DNA of 26,993 nucleotides from CAYXBG01 sp964463145. GTDB lineage: Bacteria > Acidobacteriota > UBA6911 > RPQK01 > CBDAPI01. The DNA is taken from assembly GCA_964463145.1 (NCBI GenBank), contig CAYXBG010000016.1:1-26993 (forward strand), read 5' to 3'. Of the stretch, positions 23,282 through 26,993 are shown in pieces. The first letter of the stretch is position 1, and every line of letters begins with the position of its first letter. The notes under the pieces are model-generated. The model had not been told where the DNA came from and searched no databases. It worked only from the letters and a program-made list of their open reading frames with translations. The translations under genes were made by a program, and so were the position numbers.

Positions 23282-24784
23282 CTAATCGGCTTGTAATTCG
23301 GGCATTGGCGCACCCTTAAAAATCCGAACGCACGGCTTTGCAATCAGTCGAGCCCAGGTAGCAGCTCGGTTAACACGGGCACTGTCAGTGGAAAGCCCCG
23401 TGTTGGCATACATTTGGCGGTACAACTTCGATACCAGTAGGAAAGAAATTCTCCAGCGAAGCTTAGTGGTAACGCGAGACCTCTTCCATATGTTGGAGAC
23501 GCTGTAAAATTTATTCCATACGCCTTGTGTTCGCATCAAGATCTCTTCTTTAGACATGGTGGGGTGATCCACATCGGCCTTTCGGAGACGGTCCTCCTGA
23601 AGCCAATAACGGGTGCCCGGAAAACCTTGTAGAGGCTCTTCACTATCCCCAATTCTCTTTTCCCATTTCTGGAAATCTACTGTTCCTGGAAAAACAGAGA
23701 GGCTCATGAATTGCGCGAAGGCTAGATCTGCCTTTCCGGCTAACTCCGCAGTGGCCTCAAATGTCGCGGGGTCATCGCTGGGGAGGCCAAAAATAAACGA
23801 ACCCAATATAAACACACCATGCTCTCGGAAGGTACGAAGTCTGTCGACCAAACTCTCACCAGTGAGATTAAACCCCTTATAAATTGCTTTAAGACCTTCT
23901 GGAGTTACCGATTCAACTCCCACCAATGCTCCTCTAATCTTAGCTTTACACATAGCATCGAGAAATTTGGTGTCTTCGGCCGCTTCCATTGTAATCTGGG
24001 TAAAGAAAACCATGTCTTGCGGAACCTCAGTTGCTAACCGTTCCATGAGCTCGAAGCGTTCTTCCCTGATACTTCGCAAGTTTTGGATATTCTGTTGATT
24101 TCCACCCCGTTCTGCGACTTCTAGATCACGAAGAGTTACAGGGTAAAAATTATCGTCCGCCAAGGCTACAAACCTGAATCCTTTACTGCGCAACTCTCGA
24201 ATCTCTTGGATGATCCCATCGACATTACTTTGCCTAGGCTTCTGTCCATCAGTACGCCAGACAGAACAAAACGAACAGTGTTTAGGACACCCACGAACCG
24301 TCTGGACAGACGCCCACATATATTTTTCACACTCCAGGAGATCCCATCTCGCCTTTGCAAAATCTCCTCCCTCAATGCGACCTCCCTCGTAAATCGGGAG
24401 TAAATCACCAGATTGACCATCGGCTAAAACCTGCGCCCAAATCACATCACCGTCACCCTTGACAACCGCATGAGCAGCTCCTAACTCCTTTGATTCATCT
24501 GGGTAAAGACTGGCGTGAACTCCGCCAAAAACAACCTTGGCCCCACGCTCCCGGGCAATTTGACCAATGTCGTATCCTCTCAAAGCGTTGGCAGTGTGAA
24601 TACCGATACCGACGACATCTCCCTGCTGAATTTTCTCCGGGTCGAGCTGTTCCAGGGCTTCGTCGACGATCAAGGGGTCGCCATATTCTCGAGGAGTGGC
24701 GGCGGCTAACACGTAAAGCCAACGAGGCGTAATAACACCCACACCAAACGAGAGATTACTCGGATTTACTAGATGAACCTGCAA
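23282..24784 (-). CDS. B12-binding-domain radical SAM protein
   Basis: A 500-aa cytoplasmic enzyme. The N-terminal domain (about 1-125) is a Rossmann cobalamin-binding type: MQVHLVNPSN, VVGIGIHTANALRGYDI, VVFGGVHASLYPDE, AAHAVVKGDGD. The radical SAM core follows, with the [4Fe-4S] cysteines in RGCPKHCSFCS (Cys166, Cys170, Cys173; CxxxCxxC), FVALADDNFYP, GALVGVESVTPEGL and GSFIFGLPSDDP. A DUF4070-like C-terminal region completes it. Relatives include methyltransferases and cyclases such as HpnP or BchE; I cannot assign the reaction. The start is TTG with AGGAA eight bases upstream, since no ATG lies near the conserved beginning. It converges on livF. The riboswitch-controlled corrinoid receptor about 5 kb away could supply its cofactor. 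Confidence 0.88.
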   Translation of the reverse strand: MQVHLVNPSNLSFGVGVITPRWLYVLAAATPREYGDPLIVDEALEQLDPEKIQQGDVVGIGIHTANALRGYDIGQIARERGAKVVFGGVHASLYPDESKELGAAHAVVKGDGDVIWAQVLADGQSGDLLPIYEGGRIEGGDFAKARWDLLECEKYMWASVQTVRGCPKHCSFCSVWRTDGQKPRQSNVDGIIQEIRELRSKGFRFVALADDNFYPVTLRDLEVAERGGNQQNIQNLRSIREERFELMERLATEVPQDMVFFTQITMEAAEDTKFLDAMCKAKIRGALVGVESVTPEGLKAIYKGFNLTGESLVDRLRTFREHGVFILGSFIFGLPSDDPATFEATAELAGKADLAFAQFMSLSVFPGTVDFQKWEKRIGDSEEPLQGFPGTRYWLQEDRLRKADVDHPTMSKEEILMRTQGVWNKFYSVSNIWKRSRVTTKLRWRISFLLVSKLYRQMYANTGLSTDSARVNRAATWARLIAKPCVRIFKGAPMPELQAD

Positions 24785-25050
24785 TAGGGTTTCCTACTGT
24801 AATGTTTAATATTCAAGGCCGCCTGCGTTAGATATCACCAGCTACCTCGCCTCCACAAGTCCCAAAGCAAACCCTATCTAGGGTTCTGAATTACCGAGAC
24901 TCAGTCTATCATCGAACACACACAATTTACATCTTTACTGGTCTCTCCTGCAGGTAAGATCACTGTAATATCCATATAAAAGCCCCTTAAAGTACCGGAT
25001 TCCTCTGAATCACTCCTCATGCTAAGCTTTGATCTACTCAGGAGGTGGGA
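24785..25050. other. Divergent promoter region between radical SAM and hydrolase genes
   Basis: About 265 bp. It contains a short inverted repeat at 24870-24885 (AACCCTA-TC-TAGGGTT), which could be an operator for the minus-strand radical SAM gene. The strong ribosome site for the hydrolase lies at the right end. I could not pick a confident promoter hexamer pair on either strand. Confidence 0.45.
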
Positions 25051-26046
25051 ATGTCCATTAGCAAAAATATCCATGTACTAACAATCATCTGTCTTTTACT
25101 TGCCTTTACTGCGCTCTGCTTTGTCACTGCACAAAATAGCGAACAGTATCGAGGGCCTGCTGGAGACGCCGAGCACCTCGAATTCGCACGTGTTAATGGC
25201 GTTAAACTAGCCTACCGCATTGAAGGAGCGGGGTTCCCGGTGATCTTTCTTCATGCAGAACCTGGCTCACACGAACAGTGGAGTTTTCAGATGGAGGACT
25301 TTAGCAAAAATTATCTTTTCATCAGCTATGACCGACGAGGGAACGGTTCCTCAGAGGCCCCAGTTTACAGTTATTCGCCTCGTGCCCATGCCGAGGATTT
25401 GAATCAACTGATGAATTTCCTAGGCATCCAGGAGTCGCACTTCGTCGTGACCTCTCGGAGTGGAATGATCATCCTCATTTTTCTCAAAAAATATCCAGAA
25501 AAAGTACGGAGTATCATCTTTGCAGATGCAACACTCCCTCTCGTAAAACTTCCACCTCTTTGGGATGACATCATACAACGACGCCTAACGGAACCAGTGC
25601 CTTCGCTGAAAGAGGTCCTCGTAAGGCGGGAAGCTCGCAAGCACTTACCTGGACTGAAGGTGGCCAGATCTATGCCGCATGTCCGAGAAATTCTCGATCG
25701 CATGGTTGATCAATACAGCCCTCGCATCTACCTCACGCCGCAAAGGTCTGATATCACATCATCTCTAGACATCGGCCCCTGGAACAATCGCGACTTCCCC
25801 GATATGACGAAAATGTACCATCCAACCCTTTTGTTGGTAGGAGAACTGACTGACTCACTCTTCTCAGAAGGCTCTAAAGAAGCTAGCGAAATTTGGCCAA
25901 ACTCCAGGCACCATGTCATTCCGGGGACGGATCATATGCTCATGCTTGAGGCGCCCGAGGAGTTTAATCGACTCTCTTTGGAATTCCTGTCAGGTGTCGA
26001 CGATCGCAAAAAACGGAGGGATGAGTGGGTCGGCCAGGTGCCCTAA
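25051..26046 (+). CDS. Exported alpha/beta-hydrolase fold protein
   Basis: A 331-aa protein with a Sec signal peptide (IHVLTIICLLLAFTALCFVTAQ) and one alpha/beta-hydrolase domain. Fold landmarks are VIFLHAEPGSHEQW (oxyanion region, about 64-77), ISYDRRGNGSSE (91-102), HAEDLNQLMNFLGI and LLLVGELTD, with the likely catalytic His in PGTDHMLMLEAPEEF near the C-terminus. The nucleophile elbow is odd: it reads VTSRS around Ser135, where GxSxG is expected. The frame begins at GTG 25045, but AGGAGG five bases before ATG 25051 fixes the start. It stands alone between minus-strand genes. Esterase or C-C hydrolase activity is possible, and loss of activity cannot be excluded. Confidence 0.82.
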   Translation: MSISKNIHVLTIICLLLAFTALCFVTAQNSEQYRGPAGDAEHLEFARVNGVKLAYRIEGAGFPVIFLHAEPGSHEQWSFQMEDFSKNYLFISYDRRGNGSSEAPVYSYSPRAHAEDLNQLMNFLGIQESHFVVTSRSGMIILIFLKKYPEKVRSIIFADATLPLVKLPPLWDDIIQRRLTEPVPSLKEVLVRREARKHLPGLKVARSMPHVREILDRMVDQYSPRIYLTPQRSDITSSLDIGPWNNRDFPDMTKMYHPTLLLVGELTDSLFSEGSKEASEIWPNSRHHVIPGTDHMLMLEAPEEFNRLSLEFLSGVDDRKKRRDEWVGQVP

Positions 26047-26223
26047 ATTTGATACGACAGTACACCAAAAGGGCGAACTCAATTGGGGAACGCACCCTCC
26101 AAACTCAAGAGGGGGAAAACTCTACTAGGTCTAATTCCCTGATCGTCATTCACTCTTGCAGGTTGAGGGCATAGCAGACATCGGAACCCGTCTCCGCTAT
26201 TCTCTTCAGCTACTCTTGCCAAT

Positions 26224-26993
26224 TCATTTGGTAACTAACAATTTACCCTTTAATGCCTTACCTGGGAATACATTTTCGACGATTACTCCGTCACGCAAGA
26301 CGAAAGTCCCCATCACTAGAACATGTGCGATCCCCTGTGAAGGACGGTCGCCCTTTTCATAAGTACCCAGATCTAGAATATTGTCTGGATCGAACACGGT
26401 TATATCGGCATCTTTCCCTTCCTGCAGACGCCCCTTATTTCTAAAGAGGATAGATGACGACTCCATTCTAAGCGCCGGAAGGAGAGTACATTTCCTAAGG
26501 GCTTCCATCAAAGACAATGCCTTTTTTTCGCGCACATAATGTCCGAGAACACGCGAAAAAGTGCCGGCTCCTCTAGGATGTGCAGGCCCATAACGAAAAG
26601 GAATACCGTCACTAGCCACAATGACATCTGGTTGGGACACTATCCACTCGTTGGTTTTCTCTGACCGGCCATGGATAATTACAAAACCCCCTTGCTTGCG
26701 GTACTTTTTAAATGTTTTAGATGTTAGCCGTTCGCCAGTGGGAGGCCACTGCAAACGCTGATATTCCTTCTCAGGAAGATTTTCCCAAATATCAAACTGC
26801 GCAGTCTCGATAAAAGTCGAGCTAGCCGTGTATGGATAGGCCTCCGTAGTAATATCGACTCCGTGCTCTCGTGCGCCACGAATCAGATTCAAAGCCTCCT
26901 GAGCTAGATGATCCGCTGTACTGTTGAGATGTACTATTTGCACCGCAGCACCAGTGCTAGCAGCATTAGCAATCACCGCCGGAAAAGCCCCCA
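26224..26993 (-). CDS. N-acyl-D-amino-acid deacylase-like amidohydrolase, 5' part missing
   Basis: The C-terminal 256 or so codons of a gene that runs off the right edge; the frame stays open to the last base. It matches amidohydrolase-3 / D-aminoacylase proteins. VQIVHLNSTADH holds a metal-site His, GVDITTEAYPYTASST is the family's typical segment, and VIVASDGIPFRYGPAHPRGAGTFSRVLGHYV contains the catalytic Asp of the ASDG motif. GRLQEGKDADITVFDPDNI is the hallmark C-terminal beta-sandwich return. Characterised members release D-amino acids from N-acyl or peptide-like conjugates. A GTG at 26976 is only an internal codon, not the start. Whether a signal peptide exists cannot be seen here. Confidence 0.88.
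   Translation of the reverse strand, partial: GAFPAVIANAASTGAAVQIVHLNSTADHLAQEALNLIRGAREHGVDITTEAYPYTASSTFIETAQFDIWENLPEKEYQRLQWPPTGERLTSKTFKKYRKQGGFVIIHGRSEKTNEWIVSQPDVIVASDGIPFRYGPAHPRGAGTFSRVLGHYVREKKALSLMEALRKCTLLPALRMESSSILFRNKGRLQEGKDADITVFDPDNILDLGTYEKGDRPSQGIAHVLVMGTFVLRDGVIVENVFPGKALKGKLLVTK

Noticed and set aside
1..26993. tRNA, rRNA, CRISPR arrays or insertion sequences
   Set aside because: By-eye reading of the intergenic regions found no cloverleaf-like T-arm sequences, repeat-spacer pattern, transposase or terminal inverted repeats; a dedicated tRNA scan was not possible.

Overview
The window reads as chromosomal DNA from a Gram-negative bacterium of roughly balanced base composition (close to half G+C by eye). 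The evidence is a TonB-dependent outer-membrane receptor, several lipoproteins with lipoboxes, a periplasmic PQQ/cytochrome c dehydrogenase and an RpoN (sigma-54) type promoter. The family mix (quinoprotein with an inserted cytochrome domain, DUF1080 lipoprotein, DinB protein, D-aminoacylase-like amidohydrolase, a PII protein without the usual uridylylation tyrosine) would suit an environmental lineage such as Gemmatimonadota or Acidobacteriota, but this is a weak inference. I see no rRNA, tRNA, CRISPR, IS element or phage gene, so this looks like metabolic and transport chromosome rather than a mobile island.

Layout. 1-2140: an NhaC-type antiporter (-) diverging from a RidA-family protein (+). 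2177-4160: an amtB-PII nitrogen operon (-) with a near-perfect sigma-54 promoter about 225 bp upstream of amtB. 4164-5097: a gene-poor stretch with a terminator-like hairpin, then a GNAT acetyltransferase (-). 5279-10109: glnS, an amidohydrolase and a quinohaemoprotein dehydrogenase, all (+). 10168-12548: a three-gene (-) cluster of DUF1080 lipoprotein, KDPG aldolase and KDG kinase, i.e. the lower Entner-Doudoroff steps. 12570-16047: a spacer with a 26-bp tandem duplication, a sigma-70 promoter and a 22-bp perfect palindrome over a Shine-Dalgarno site, followed by a DinB protein, class III aminotransferase, gamma-carbonic anhydrase and GNAT, all (+). 16090-18476: a BtuB-like TonB receptor (-) behind a clear cobalamin riboswitch. 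18642-23279: a branched-chain/amide ABC importer operon (+). 23282-24784: a B12-binding radical SAM enzyme (-). 25051-26046: an exported alpha/beta hydrolase (+). 26224-26993: the C-terminal part of a D-aminoacylase-like amidohydrolase (-) that runs off the window.

Most unusual item. The first importer gene is one continuous 683-codon frame joining a full lipoprotein-type substrate-binding protein to a full LivH-type permease. LivM, LivG and LivF follow as separate genes. Substrate-binding/permease fusions are established for the OpuA and GlnPQ type importers; I do not know of it as a usual arrangement in the Liv (HAAT) family.

How the genes may work together. Nitrogen acquisition recurs (AmtB/PII under sigma-54, Liv importer, aminotransferase, D-aminoacylase-like enzyme, RidA). 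A cobalamin-controlled receptor lies about 5 kb from an enzyme predicted to use cobalamin. A periplasmic PQQ dehydrogenase faces a KDG kinase/KDPG aldolase pair, which would fit oxidative sugar or sugar-acid use. These links are inferences from neighbourhood only.
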